From contig JBFMGQ010000013.1 in assembly GCA_040752515.1 (NCBI GenBank), forward strand, positions 7,691-71,690: a DNA stretch of 64,000 nucleotides, written 5' to 3'. Source of the DNA: Tenuifilum sp040752515. GTDB lineage: Bacteria > Bacteroidota > Bacteroidia > Bacteroidales > Tenuifilaceae. The notes under the pieces are model-generated. The model did not search any database, was not told the origin of the DNA, and saw only the letters and a program-made list of their open reading frames with translations. Positions 1 through 9,478 of this stretch are shown piece by piece. The position numbers and the translations under genes are program-made. Position 1 is the stretch's first letter. Each line of letters opens with the position of its first letter.

Positions 1-3000
1 ATTACTAACTATACCCCTGAGGTATATGGCGGGAACGAGCAGGTTTGGTGTGTAACCCAGGACAACAGAGGGGTAATGTACTTTGGTACAAACGATAACG
101 GAATTCTGGAGTATGACGGAAAAACCTGGACCATCATAACAATTCCCGAAAACAAATCGGTACGTTCACTCTGCAAGGGCGATGATGGGGTTATATATGT
201 TGGCTCAACTGGCGAGTTTGGTTATCTTGAACCCGATAACTCCGGAAAACTTCATTACACCTCACTTTTAAATTTAGTTCCTGATAGTGTTCGTAGTAAT
301 CTTTCATATATCTATAAAACCTACTGGCACGATGGTAAGGTTTACTTCTGTTCTCTTTCGTATGTTTTTATTTACAATGGCAAAACAGTTAAATCCATAT
401 CGTTGGGTAAGCAGTCGGAGTATGCTAATTTCTTTACCTTAGAGGCTAATAATAGATTCTATGTCAACAGCTACCTTAAGGGTTTAAGAACTTTTATAAA
501 TGACTCCACCCTAAGTCTTCTTCCCGAGGGGCAGGCTTTCATTCAAAAAAATGTATTTTCAATAGTAGGCTTAAGCTCAAACACAATCCTACTATTTACC
601 GATGTTGGGTTTTATACCTTTACAAATGGCAAAGTCGAGAGCGTTGATACTCCCACCCGGCTTGCCAAAAGAATGGCCAATGAGTCTGCAATCCCCTACA
701 GTGCCATTAAACTCAATGATGGGAATATAGCCATTGGTGTTGTTCAATCTGACTGGCTTGGGGTTGTAGAGTTATCGCCCGATATGAAACCAATTGCCTT
801 GGTAAACAAGGGAATAGGTATGCATGCCGGACAGGTATCAGAAGTGTTTCAAAATGGCGATGCCCCCCTTTGGGCTACGCTTTACGATGGAGGCATTGCT
901 AAGGTTGAGTTAAACTCTGCCATTGGAAAATTTGGACAAGAGAGCGGCTTATCGGAGATTATTATCGACATTGTAAGATTTAATAATACTATTTACCTTG
1001 CTACTTTCAACGGGGTTTTTTACTTAACCTACGACAGCAAGGGAGTTCCCAAGTTTATACCTGTAGATGGTATTAATGGGAATGTATGGGCGCTAACTAT
1101 TTTTTCACCACCCAATGCCCCCAAAATGCTTCTTGCGGGAAGTTACACCGATGGTGTTTTTGAAATAAAGGGTAGTAAAGCCATAAATATAAGCACTCCT
1201 CTAATTGAACGTCTTGGATTATCGCAACAGATTCAGCATAAATGCTTTGCTTTGTACCCTTCAAAATATAAACCAGGTAGATTATACATTGGGCTAGATT
1301 CAGGCGTTGCGTTTATGGATTGGGTAAACGGCGAATGGAAAAACACTGATAACTTATTTCGCGATTCCATTCGTTTTGAGATACGCTCAATTATTGAAGA
1401 CAGTAAAGGGAACCTTTGGCTTGCTTCAGGTTCTTCCGGTTTATATATGGTTACCCCAAATTTTGACAGAGTCCTGACCTTCGGAAAGGAAAGCATACCT
1501 GGCTTAGAGAACCTTCAGTATATCAATCTATTATTTGATGGCGATTCACTAAACATACTTACTGCTAATGGTATTTACCACTTTAACTATAACAGCAACC
1601 TCTTTCAACCTGGGGGGTTAGTAAATAGTGCTTTTTCAAAGCGTTTTGGGATTTATAAAGCTACAAAGGTCTCCAATGGTTATGCCTTCCTATGCTACGA
1701 TAGTAACAATAAGAATTGGATTGAACGAGTTGTTAAGGATTCTGCTGGGAACTGGGTAACTGACAGCCGCGATCTAAAGCGACTTCCCAATAAATGGGCC
1801 GATGCGATATATGCTGATCCTGATGGAACCCTTTGGATTGGCATGTCAAAAGAACTTTACGTTTACAATCCTCATGTAAAACGAAGTTTTAACGCTCCAT
1901 TCCGTGCCGTAATTCGCGAAGTGGTATCAAAGGATTCATTACTTTTCGGTGGAGCCTTTTATACTCAAGGGGATTCCTCGGTTCGAAAATTATCGTTAGA
2001 GCAACAACCCTACCAAATGCCGCGATTGGGTTACCACTATAATGCCATGGTGTTTACCTTTGCCGCCCCCTATTTTGAACGCGAGGAGGATATTGTTTAC
2101 AGCCATTACCTTGAAGGGTCGGACGAAACGACATGGAGCCCCTGGGATAAACGCACCGAGGCCACCTATACTAACCTTAGCGAGGGCAAATATACTTTCC
2201 ATGTAAAAGCTAAAAATATTTATGGCGACGAAAGCGTTGAGGCAACCTATTCCTTCGAGATTCGTCCGCCATGGTACCGAACTATTTGGGCATTCATGCT
2301 TTACTTTATCCTCTTTGTATTCTTGGTTTGGGGAATAGTAAAGTGGAACACCCGCCGACTAATTGCCGAAAAAGAGCGCCTTGAGCAGATTGTTCGTGAG
2401 CGCACAGCCGAGGTTGTTGCCCAAAAGGAAGAAATTGAACAGCAAAAGGAAAAGATTGCTGCCCAAAACGAGGAAATAACCAGCAGTATTCAGTACGCCA
2501 GCCGTATCCAATCGGCTTTGCTTACCCCTACCGATCAGGTTAATAGAATTTTCCCTGAGAACTTTATCCTTTACCTGCCTCGCGATATAGTTAGTGGCGA
2601 TTTTTACTATATCACACAGGTAGGGAAATTGAAAATTTCAGTTGTGGCCGATTGTACCGGGCATGGTGTTCCAGGCGGGTTCATGAGTATGCTTGGTATA
2701 TCGTTCCTAACCCAAATCATTGGCACAAAAACCGACTTAAAAGCTAATGAGGTACTCAATGAACTTAGAACATTGGTTATAACCGCATTGCATCAAACCG
2801 GTGAGATTGGCGGTAGTAAGGATGGTATGGACATTGCCATATATATTATTGACGAGGAAACCCAAACCCTTCAGTTTGCCGGAGCAAACAATCCTCTTAT
2901 TCTGATTCGGAATAATGAGTTGACCCACATCAAAGGCGATAAGATGCCTATTGGTATCCACCTCCGTGGCGAGTTGTCGTTTACCAATAACGTGATACAA

Positions 3001-3228
3001 ATCCAGAAAGGTGATGTAATCTATACATTCTCCGACGGGTATGTCGATCAGTTTGGCGGTGGCGATGGTCGTAAGTTTATGATTAAACACTTTAAGGAGC
3101 TGCTCCTCGAAATCCACCAGAAACCAATGAGTGAGCAAAAAATCATTCTTGATGAAACATTACGGAATTGGCATGGCGATACCCCAAGAATAGATGACGT
3201 TGTGGTTATGGGTGTACGGATTGTTTAA
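1..3228 (+). CDS. Propeller/Y_Y_Y sensor with C-terminal SpoIIE-type PP2C phosphatase (5'-truncated by window edge)
   Basis: The reading frame is open from base 1, and codons before the first ATG (76) already encode propeller-like sequence (YTPEVYGGNEQVWCV), so the gene begins outside the window. Order: two-component-regulator-type beta-propeller repeats over about the first 600 residues, a Y_Y_Y-like Ig domain (about 650-755), one membrane helix (near WAFMLYFILFVFLVWGIV), a coiled coil rich in EEIEQQKEKIAAQ, then a SpoIIE/PP2C phosphatase domain with metal-binding motifs SGDFYYI, ADCTGHGVPGG and FSDGYVDQFGG. By family knowledge, the propeller senses a periplasmic or surface signal and the cytoplasmic phosphatase dephosphorylates a Ser/Thr-phosphorylated regulator. 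The SiaC-like proteins of this window are plausible partners (inference). The stop codon overlaps that of the convergent kinase gene. Confidence 0.9.
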   Translation: MTNYTPEVYGGNEQVWCVTQDNRGVMYFGTNDNGILEYDGKTWTIITIPENKSVRSLCKGDDGVIYVGSTGEFGYLEPDNSGKLHYTSLLNLVPDSVRSNLSYIYKTYWHDGKVYFCSLSYVFIYNGKTVKSISLGKQSEYANFFTLEANNRFYVNSYLKGLRTFINDSTLSLLPEGQAFIQKNVFSIVGLSSNTILLFTDVGFYTFTNGKVESVDTPTRLAKRMANESAIPYSAIKLNDGNIAIGVVQSDWLGVVELSPDMKPIALVNKGIGMHAGQVSEVFQNGDAPLWATLYDGGIAKVELNSAIGKFGQESGLSEIIIDIVRFNNTIYLATFNGVFYLTYDSKGVPKFIPVDGINGNVWALTIFSPPNAPKMLLAGSYTDGVFEIKGSKAINISTPLIERLGLSQQIQHKCFALYPSKYKPGRLYIGLDSGVAFMDWVNGEWKNTDNLFRDSIRFEIRSIIEDSKGNLWLASGSSGLYMVTPNFDRVLTFGKESIPGLENLQYINLLFDGDSLNILTANGIYHFNYNSNLFQPGGLVNSAFSKRFGIYKATKVSNGYAFLCYDSNNKNWIERVVKDSAGNWVTDSRDLKRLPNKWADAIYADPDGTLWIGMSKELYVYNPHVKRSFNAPFRAVIREVVSKDSLLFGGAFYTQGDSSVRKLSLEQQPYQMPRLGYHYNAMVFTFAAPYFEREEDIVYSHYLEGSDETTWSPWDKRTEATYTNLSEGKYTFHVKAKNIYGDESVEATYSFEIRPPWYRTIWAFMLYFILFVFLVWGIVKWNTRRLIAEKERLEQIVRERTAEVVAQKEEIEQQKEKIAAQNEEITSSIQYASRIQSALLTPTDQVNRIFPENFILYLPRDIVSGDFYYITQVGKLKISVVADCTGHGVPGGFMSMLGISFLTQIIGTKTDLKANEVLNELRTLVITALHQTGEIGGSKDGMDIAIYIIDEETQTLQFAGANNPLILIRNNELTHIKGDKMPIGIHLRGELSFTNNVIQIQKGDVIYTFSDGYVDQFGGGDGRKFMIKHFKELLLEIHQKPMSEQKIILDETLRNWHGDTPRIDDVVVMGVRIV

Positions 3229-5747
3229 TCGGTCAGATTTTCTATTACCTCCTCCACTTCACTTATAAAGCCCTTGATTCTTCGGTTTAACCTTTCCATG
3301 TATAGGCTGGCCGCCTTGTGCTTGTCGGGGGGAAGCGTTTCGATTCGTTGAAGGATACTGGCAATATCGTAAATCCTAAACTGGTTAAAAGCCGATTTCA
3401 TCTTATGGGCAACAGCCGATGCCTTCTTAATATTCTTGCTTTTGATATGTTGATTTAGCTCTTCAATGTTCTTTCGGGTATTATCAAGTAACGATTCCAG
3501 AATTAGCTTAACGGATTCTTTATTCCCTCCAGTAAACCTGTATAGCTCATCAATATCAAATTTATCTGAAGCTGTGGATTTATCCTTTTTATCGGACATA
3601 TCGTTTGGTGTAATACCTATAACCGGGCTAAGAAGTCGCAAAAGGTCAATTTCGGTAAAGGGCTTGATTAGATACCCTGAGAATCCCATATTGCTGAAAT
3701 GTTCAGGATTATCAACCATATCGTTTGCCGTAATGGCAAAAACCGGAATGGCATAGCCGGCATTTTCAATGAGCTGAACAACCTCATAGCCCGACACCTC
3801 TGGCATTTGAATGTCGGTTATCACAGCATCGTACCTTTTTGCATTTAAATGGTCGACCAGATTCCTGGCGTCGCCAATGGTATCAACCTGTAAACCAATA
3901 TTATTGGCTATTTCGCTTATAATAAGGCGGTTAACCTCATCATCATCAATAATTAAAATGGTTGTTCCAGGTTTTATTCTGTAATGGTTTTCTAGTTCCG
4001 AATCGGCTGCTTGCATTTCTCTTATACTATATGGGATTACCACCCTAATTATGGTGCCTTCGTTTGGCTCGCTGGTAAGCGAAATTTCACCACCCTGCAG
4101 TTCAACTAACTTTTTAACAATGGTTAGCCCTAATCCTGTGCCCCCAAACCTGCGCGATATTCCACTATCGGCTTGGGTGAACTCCTCAAATATTTGCGAT
4201 TGCATTTCGGGCGGGATGCCAATACCTGTGTCGGCAACAGTGAATTGGATTTTAACCGATTCATCGGTTTTTCGAAGCACAGCAGCCGATATAATAATGC
4301 TACCCTGATTGGTGAACTTAATGGCATTGCTAAGTAGGTTAATAAGCACTTGTCTTAGCCTAAAATCGTCGCCTGTTACATATTCGGGTAACGACTGGTC
4401 GATATTCGGAAGGACATGAAGTTCCTTTTCGGTTGCTTTAAGCTCAAAAAGCTTAACCACATCGTCAACCACATCGCGTGGCGAAAATACTCTACTTTCC
4501 AGTCGAAGTTTTCCGGTGGCCAACTTTGAGTAATCCAAAATATCGTTTATAACCGCCATTAAGTGGTTCGATGAGTTGCCTAGCACGTCAACGTATTCTT
4601 TTTGCTTGTTGCTCAATTCCGTTTTTGCTAGCTGACGCGAAATACCTACGATAGCGCTCAATGGCGAACGGATCTCATGGCTCATGTTGGCAAGGAATTG
4701 CTCTTTCAACCGCAGCAGATTCTCGGCATACTGTTTGGCTTCAATAAGCTGTGCATTGTATGTAGTATTGCGCGATATATCACGCATGATTATGGCCAAA
4801 AGTATAACCAGCGCAATAAATGTAATGGTACCGAGCAGTAGTATTTTGAGTAATGTTTTTGCCAAAACCTCTTGAACGGTTAGGGATTGGGTGATATACT
4901 CTGCCTGTTCCTGTTTCTCGATGCTTGAAACAATAAGTTGAACTTGATTTAGAATGGCCCTGTTCCTGTTAAGCAGCTCTTTCTCCTTTTCGTCGAGCAG
5001 CTTAAGCTGATTCTGTTGATCGGCTCTAATATTGTCCAGTATGAGTAAAAGTCTTTGGATAATTGAGTCCGATATGTATGAGATATTCGGAATGGTATCG
5101 TACGAGTACTCAATTAGAGTGTCGGTTTTTATGGTATCAATTTTTTCAGGGCCAAGGAAAAAACGCTTGATTCTGGTGGACATCGATGCATTATCGTTTT
5201 TTTTGTAGATAACCGTGTCCCGTTTTAGCTGGGTTACCGTTTTTTGTTTGTAGATCTGGTTATAGCGTTGAGTCTCCGATCCTGCCTTGGCAATTCGTTG
5301 CATTGCTTTGTCATAAAAAATACTTGTGCTAATAATTTGTCGCATCTGGAGTATTTCGCCTTCAATTTCCCTTTTGTTTTGGAGCAATTTCTCAATCTTT
5401 CTGATTGAGTTCAGCTGCGATGGGTTATTGTAGGCAAGCTTTTGAAGCGATTTTAAGGCTGCTGTTACTTTTTGGTGGTTGTTGTTATAGGTTTTAAGGT
5501 AATCGCCGTTTGATGTTAGCACATACATCCTGAAATCGCTATCCTCGGTATAGATTGATGTGATAAGCCTATTCAGCACTGTGATTTTTTGACCGGGTAG
5601 GCCAAATCCCTCTCGGGTTGTTTTAAGGTCGCTAACCCCCCGGTAGGTCATAATGATTGCCGAAACCGAGAAAATAATAATCAGCAAAAAGCCCCCAATA
5701 ACCTTTGGCTTTATCCAGTAGGCACGGCTTTGTATTTTTTGGAGCAT
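3225..5747 (-). CDS. Membrane-bound hybrid histidine kinase (HisKA-HATPase-REC-Hpt)
   Basis: Two membrane helices (about residues 13-35 and 300-322) flank a coiled-coil-rich sensor region. Next come a HisKA domain with phospho-acceptor His in ANMSHEIRSPLSAIVG (about 355), an HATPase with N box (LINLLSNAIKFT) and G boxes (DTGIGIP, GTGLGL), a receiver with acceptor Asp in VITDIQMPE (about 643), and a C-terminal Hpt with VAHKMKSA (about 780). This is a complete internal phosphorelay of the BarA/ArcB layout, and its output partner is not nearby. A longer frame opens at a TTG (5819), but those extra residues lie inside a dispersed repeat, so the ATG at 5747 is preferred. The gene converges on the phosphatase gene with overlapping stops. 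Confidence 0.9.
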   Translation of the reverse strand: MLQKIQSRAYWIKPKVIGGFLLIIIFSVSAIIMTYRGVSDLKTTREGFGLPGQKITVLNRLITSIYTEDSDFRMYVLTSNGDYLKTYNNNHQKVTAALKSLQKLAYNNPSQLNSIRKIEKLLQNKREIEGEILQMRQIISTSIFYDKAMQRIAKAGSETQRYNQIYKQKTVTQLKRDTVIYKKNDNASMSTRIKRFFLGPEKIDTIKTDTLIEYSYDTIPNISYISDSIIQRLLLILDNIRADQQNQLKLLDEKEKELLNRNRAILNQVQLIVSSIEKQEQAEYITQSLTVQEVLAKTLLKILLLGTITFIALVILLAIIMRDISRNTTYNAQLIEAKQYAENLLRLKEQFLANMSHEIRSPLSAIVGISRQLAKTELSNKQKEYVDVLGNSSNHLMAVINDILDYSKLATGKLRLESRVFSPRDVVDDVVKLFELKATEKELHVLPNIDQSLPEYVTGDDFRLRQVLINLLSNAIKFTNQGSIIISAAVLRKTDESVKIQFTVADTGIGIPPEMQSQIFEEFTQADSGISRRFGGTGLGLTIVKKLVELQGGEISLTSEPNEGTIIRVVIPYSIREMQAADSELENHYRIKPGTTILIIDDDEVNRLIISEIANNIGLQVDTIGDARNLVDHLNAKRYDAVITDIQMPEVSGYEVVQLIENAGYAIPVFAITANDMVDNPEHFSNMGFSGYLIKPFTEIDLLRLLSPVIGITPNDMSDKKDKSTASDKFDIDELYRFTGGNKESVKLILESLLDNTRKNIEELNQHIKSKNIKKASAVAHKMKSAFNQFRIYDIASILQRIETLPPDKHKAASLYMERLNRRIKGFISEVEEVIENLTD

Positions 5748-5774
5748 TTGATCGTAATTAACAACCAAAGTTAA

Positions 5775-5938
5775 GCCCAAATTTGTCAATTGAAAAAAAA
5801 TTGACAAATCGACCATCAAAATCTTTCAATCCGAAACTTCGGCGCTAAAGATTTTGATAAGTCTGGATTACCTCCGATAAGTCAATAGAAACAAGGTATT
5901 TAATTTTTTTTGTGTTTCTATTGACTAATCTCGGTTTA
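5775..5938 (-). repeat. Dispersed multi-hairpin intergenic element, copy A
   Basis: Three consecutive inverted repeats: 5876-5892 with 5914-5930 (16 of 17 pairs, around GTTTCTATTGACT), 5815-5826 with 5847-5858 (12 of 12, with an inner CCGAA/TTCGG stem at 5831-5842), and 5781-5791 with 5799-5809 (11 of 11). On the minus strand the first 85 bases match 47389-47474 at roughly 80 percent by eye. It sits directly upstream of the kinase gene. Confidence 0.8.
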
Positions 5939-5962
5939 AAAAAACTAGTCTTTGATTTTGGC

Positions 5963-5992
5963 AACAAAAAAGCCGAACCACTGTTCGGCCTT
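5963..5992 (-). terminator. Rho-independent terminator of the barrel-protein gene
   Basis: GCCGAAC/GTTCGGC stem with a four-base loop. On the minus strand it is followed by a T-run, 18 bases after the stop codon of the gene at 6010-7134. Confidence 0.8.
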
Positions 5993-6009
5993 TATTGAAG
6001 CCTGATTAG

Positions 6010-7134
6010 CTACCTTGAGTACCACGAAATACCTAAACTTATTGAAATAAACATTGGCGTATCGCCTACAGGGGGGAGGACAAAGAATGAGAATTTGGTT
6101 TTAGGCAAGGGAGCTAACTTATTCATGGTTGCAGTGAAATTTGAAAACTCAAAATCTACTCCAAAACCACCAAGGTTAAAGCTGGCATTTGTGTCGCTGC
6201 TATAGTCGGTTTGCGTGGTGTTAATTGGGGCAGGAAGTGTTATGGTAGAGGCTGTTGAAACAAAATTTAGAGTGAGCGATGGTCGGTATTTAAAAGTTAG
6301 TGCAACCCCTTTCCAATTTCCGGGGTCAAGAAATTTACCAATTCCCAAAGTCCAACCTAGATTTACTGCAATAGGGTAAGAGAGCGTAAGTACTGACATA
6401 TCCATGCTACCCCCACCTGAAATATTCATATCCAATTTGTAACGGTAAAGCAGAACATCCATTCCCCACCCATAAATGAAGCTGTTCCAAGTAGAAATGC
6501 CAGTCTTGTACTCAGGTATTTTAAGGTTAAGCCAATTAGTTGCAAGAGAAACACCACCACCATAACCATCAACCCGGGTATCGAAGTCTTTCAAGTCCAT
6601 GCCAAAATAGGTGCCGGTAAGCAGAACCGATTCGTTTTTAATTTTACCTCCTCTTGCCAACCACTCCTGCCTTATGGCTTCCGATTCATCAATTTTCTGA
6701 ATGGTGAAACCAACTGCCTTGCCGTCTTTATCAATCTTAAAGTTAGTTTCTCCTTCTGCATTAACGGTATCAGCTTTTTGGATTACCTCTCCTACTGCCA
6801 ACTCTTTCCCCTCGAGGAGTTTTAAGTAAATACCCTTGAAATCAAAACCAGTTTCAAAAACATACTTCTCGCTGGGAATTGCTCTTAATCGGTACGATTG
6901 ACGAACACCACCAGCAGCAGCCTCAATCAGTAAAGGCTTGCTGTAATCGTGAGGAACAATAACTGAAATTTCGCTACCGTTTTTTAGGATGTACTCATTG
7001 TCGTTAATAATAATACGTAATTTAGCAGCCGATCCTTGAAATTTCGAAGGTCTAATGAATTTGATGGTAACACCTTCCTGTGCATTTAATGCTTGGCAGG
7101 CAAACATAATAAGCATAAATAGTAGTTTTTTCAT
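6010..7134 (-). CDS. Hypothetical secreted outer-membrane beta-barrel protein
   Basis: 374 residues with an N-terminal signal peptide (MKKLLFMLIMFACQALNA, cleavage after about residue 18). Residues 20-100 look like a compact beta domain. Residues 150-374 alternate hydrophobic and aromatic strands (for example VLTLSYPIAVNLGWTLGIG) and end in FISISLGISWYSR, as expected of a barrel. I do not recognise a family and infer no substrate. It is a single-gene unit with its own terminator. Confidence 0.65.
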   Translation of the reverse strand: MKKLLFMLIMFACQALNAQEGVTIKFIRPSKFQGSAAKLRIIINDNEYILKNGSEISVIVPHDYSKPLLIEAAAGGVRQSYRLRAIPSEKYVFETGFDFKGIYLKLLEGKELAVGEVIQKADTVNAEGETNFKIDKDGKAVGFTIQKIDESEAIRQEWLARGGKIKNESVLLTGTYFGMDLKDFDTRVDGYGGGVSLATNWLNLKIPEYKTGISTWNSFIYGWGMDVLLYRYKLDMNISGGGSMDMSVLTLSYPIAVNLGWTLGIGKFLDPGNWKGVALTFKYRPSLTLNFVSTASTITLPAPINTTQTDYSSDTNASFNLGGFGVDFEFSNFTATMNKLAPLPKTKFSFFVLPPVGDTPMFISISLGISWYSR

Positions 7135-7420
7135 GGTTTGGTTTGGTTAAGTTTGGTTCATCAAGTTAGTTCATACTTTATGCATTGTCAACTTTATTTT
7201 CATGTATTTGATAAACGAGCATAAAGTGATGGCTATTTCAATTAGTTCTATTACCAACACAAGCTTATTATTGGTGAGGTTTTAATTCCAAATAAATAGA
7301 ATCAACTTTTATAGAATTAGTTTGATTTCATTGAATTTAAGGGAGTTGCAGTGTTTAATAAGAGAAACCAAAAAATATGAAGTTAAAAAGAAACCACGCC
7401 AGAAGCATAGTTTTAAGTGG

Positions 7421-7565
7421 TTGGGGCAGAGCCAGTCCCGCGGAGCGGGAACTCGAACCTGCGAAAAGAAACCGAAAGGATATTTGCAGAAGAGAGTGGG
7501 TTAAGGAGTTAACCGGAAAATTAAACAGAAAACCCCGCGCAAGGCGGGGTTTAATTTTTTTGTAG
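7421..7565. repeat. Tandem 145-bp unit 1: initiator-tRNA 3'-end copy plus terminator
   Basis: Nearly identical (about 6 differences) to 7566-7710. Each unit holds the T-arm/acceptor 3' end of the initiator tRNA interrupted by about 20 bases containing a CCCGC/GCGGG hairpin, about 60 bases of spacer, and a terminator hairpin (7531-7551). Short open frames here are by-products of the repeat, not genes. The 7340-7420 stretch resembles a more decayed copy. Confidence 0.85.
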
Positions 7566-7708
7566 CGGGGGCAGAGCCAGTCCCGCGGAGCGGGAACTCG
7601 AACCTGCGAAAAGAAATCGAAAGGATATTTGCAGAAGAGAGTGGGTTAAGGAGTTAACCTAAAAATAAAACAGAAAACCCCGCGCAAGGCGGGGTTTAAT
7701 TTTTTTGT

Positions 7709-7710
<2 letters not shown>
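7566..7710. repeat. Tandem 145-bp unit 2: initiator-tRNA 3'-end copy plus terminator
   Basis: Second copy at exactly the same period: the motif gcagagccag occurs at 7426 and 7571, and the matching tRNA position is 7716. The terminator hairpin at 7676-7696 (AACCCCGC/GCGGGGTT) lies just downstream of the intact tRNA on the minus strand and has T-rich tracts on both sides. Confidence 0.85.
7676..7696 (-). terminator. Terminator of the initiator tRNA
   Basis: 8-bp G/C-rich stem with a 5-base loop, 12 bases past the tRNA 3' end, followed on the minus strand by TTTTCTGTTTT. The same hairpin recurs in repeat unit 1 at 7531-7551. Confidence 0.75.
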
Positions 7711-7780
<70 letters not shown>

Positions 7781-7917
7781 ATACTGTTTGCGAGTGCAAA
7801 TATAGTCAAGTTCCCATAAACAACAAAATCAAATTAATTTTTTTTAACACAACCCGATGTTTTTGCTCTTTGCATATCGTATTTTGCTACATTTCAAATA
7901 TCTTGCATTCCCATTTG

Positions 7918-9366
7918 ATGGCATTTATGAGGAAGATATTTGCAGCAAATTTGATTTTCCTGTTACTTCTCAATGGGGTAATAAAACCGCTTTGGATATT
8001 TGCTATTGATAGAAATGTGCAAATAGTGCTGGGTGCTCAAGAGTATGGTTTTTACTTTGCTCTCTTTAATTTCTCGCTCCTTTTCAATTTTTTGCTCGAT
8101 TTGGGCATCACCAATTTCAATAATCGTGAAATCAGTTACCATCCTCAAATGGTTTCGCAACAGTTCTCTAACATTGTTGTAATTAAGCTTGTTTTGGCCA
8201 TAATTTATTCAGTGGTTACCGTTGGTTTAGCATTAGCTCTAGGTTTTGGGAGCAGGCATATTGCACTGCTGGCAGTGTTAACGTTAAACCAGTTTTTGGC
8301 TTCGTTCCTGCTTTTTGTTAGATCAAACCTAAATGGACTTCAGCTTTTCAAGGCCGATAGCATTTTGAGTGTTATGGATAAGGTCTTTGTTATTGTTTTG
8401 GTATCGTTACTTTTATGGGGAAATCTGAACTTTAGGTTTACCGTTGAGGTGTTTGCATTAACTCAAACCATTTCATATATTATTACCATTGTTATAGCGT
8501 TTTGGCTGCTTAAGGGCAAATACCGTGTTACTATTCATCCACAATTCGATAGATTCACCATAGCGGATTTAATCAAAAAAGGGTTTCCTTTTGCAGTGCT
8601 GGTTTTGCTAATGACTTTATATAGCAGGCTCGATACCGTTTTGGTAGAACGGTTAAGCCCTAATGGTGCTGTATCGGCTGGAGTATACGCTCAGGCGTTT
8701 AGACTTTTCGATGCCTTCAATATGTACTCATACCTCTTTGCTGCATTAATGCTACCAATTTTCGCACGCATGATGAGTAACCATGAAGATATCAGGGAGA
8801 TTTTTAACTTTTCGGTGCATCTGCTTATCATTCCCGTTATTGCTATTTCTGTACCAACAATGATTTATAACTACCCCGTAATGAGCATTCTGTATCATGA
8901 GCATATTGACATTTCTGCAAAAGCTTTGGTTTTTCTGATGGGCTCTTTCATTTTTGTTGCATTTGCATACCTTTTTGGAACCGCATTAACTGCAATGGGC
9001 AAAATATGGCTACTTTGTAGGATTTCATTGTTCGTCGTAATATTCGGTTTGCTCTCTATCGTAATACTCATCCCCAGGTTTGGTGTTTTAGGCGCAGCTG
9101 TGGCTAACCTTATTGCAAACGCATTGGCAGCATTACTCCAGGGCTATTTTTTCATTCGAAATCAAAAGGGGGTAATTGGCAGATCATCGGCTTTAAGAAT
9201 TTCCCTTTATGTATTCATGTACTTTTTACTTGGCTTGATATTTCGGTGTACTGTTGGTAACAATCTGTTAGGTTTTTTAATATCGGTAGCCTCGAGCCTC
9301 ATCATTATCTTTGGGCTTCGTTTACTTACATTCAAAGCAGTTTATAGCTTTGTTAAAGGTATATGA
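7918..9366 (+). CDS. Polysaccharide flippase (Wzx/MATE-like, polysaccharide biosynthesis protein)
   Basis: About 482 residues, nearly all hydrophobic, with 12-14 predicted membrane helices (for example IFLLLLNGVIKPLWIFAI near the start and GFLISVASSLIIIFGL near the end). The arrangement matches the oligosaccharide flippase family, which moves lipid-linked glycans across the inner membrane. A longer frame from a TTG at 7738 would run through the initiator tRNA and is rejected. The start is ATG 7918, with ATG 7927 as an alternative. The neighbours do not form a polysaccharide locus, so the substrate cannot be named. Confidence 0.85.
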   Translation: MAFMRKIFAANLIFLLLLNGVIKPLWIFAIDRNVQIVLGAQEYGFYFALFNFSLLFNFLLDLGITNFNNREISYHPQMVSQQFSNIVVIKLVLAIIYSVVTVGLALALGFGSRHIALLAVLTLNQFLASFLLFVRSNLNGLQLFKADSILSVMDKVFVIVLVSLLLWGNLNFRFTVEVFALTQTISYIITIVIAFWLLKGKYRVTIHPQFDRFTIADLIKKGFPFAVLVLLMTLYSRLDTVLVERLSPNGAVSAGVYAQAFRLFDAFNMYSYLFAALMLPIFARMMSNHEDIREIFNFSVHLLIIPVIAISVPTMIYNYPVMSILYHEHIDISAKALVFLMGSFIFVAFAYLFGTALTAMGKIWLLCRISLFVVIFGLLSIVILIPRFGVLGAAVANLIANALAALLQGYFFIRNQKGVIGRSSALRISLYVFMYFLLGLIFRCTVGNNLLGFLISVASSLIIIFGLRLLTFKAVYSFVKGI

Positions 9367-9408
9367 TAGTGTATTTATCATACCCTTATGTTTAGTTGTC
9401 AAAAAGCA

Positions 9409-9440
9409 TTTGCTTTAGTTCTTTTTTTTTAATACTTTTG
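9409..9440 (+). promoter_or_regulatory. Bacteroidota-type promoter for the SiaC-like pair
   Basis: TTTG (9409-9412), 20-base spacer, TACTTTTG (9433-9440), matching the TTTG/TAnnTTTG consensus. It lies 38 bases before the ATG at 9479. Confidence 0.6.
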
Positions 9441-9478
9441 ACAATAGTCCTTAATTGTTAAGGTTTAATCCTAAGCGA

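Noticed and set aside
3225..3228. Overlapping stop codons of the convergent phosphatase and kinase genes
   Set aside because: A three-to-four-base overlap of convergent stops is common and needs no special explanation.
7322..7565. Two overlapping short open frames of about 60 residues
   Set aside because: They read through the tandem tRNA-remnant repeats and terminator hairpins, have no family resemblance, and no plausible start signal.
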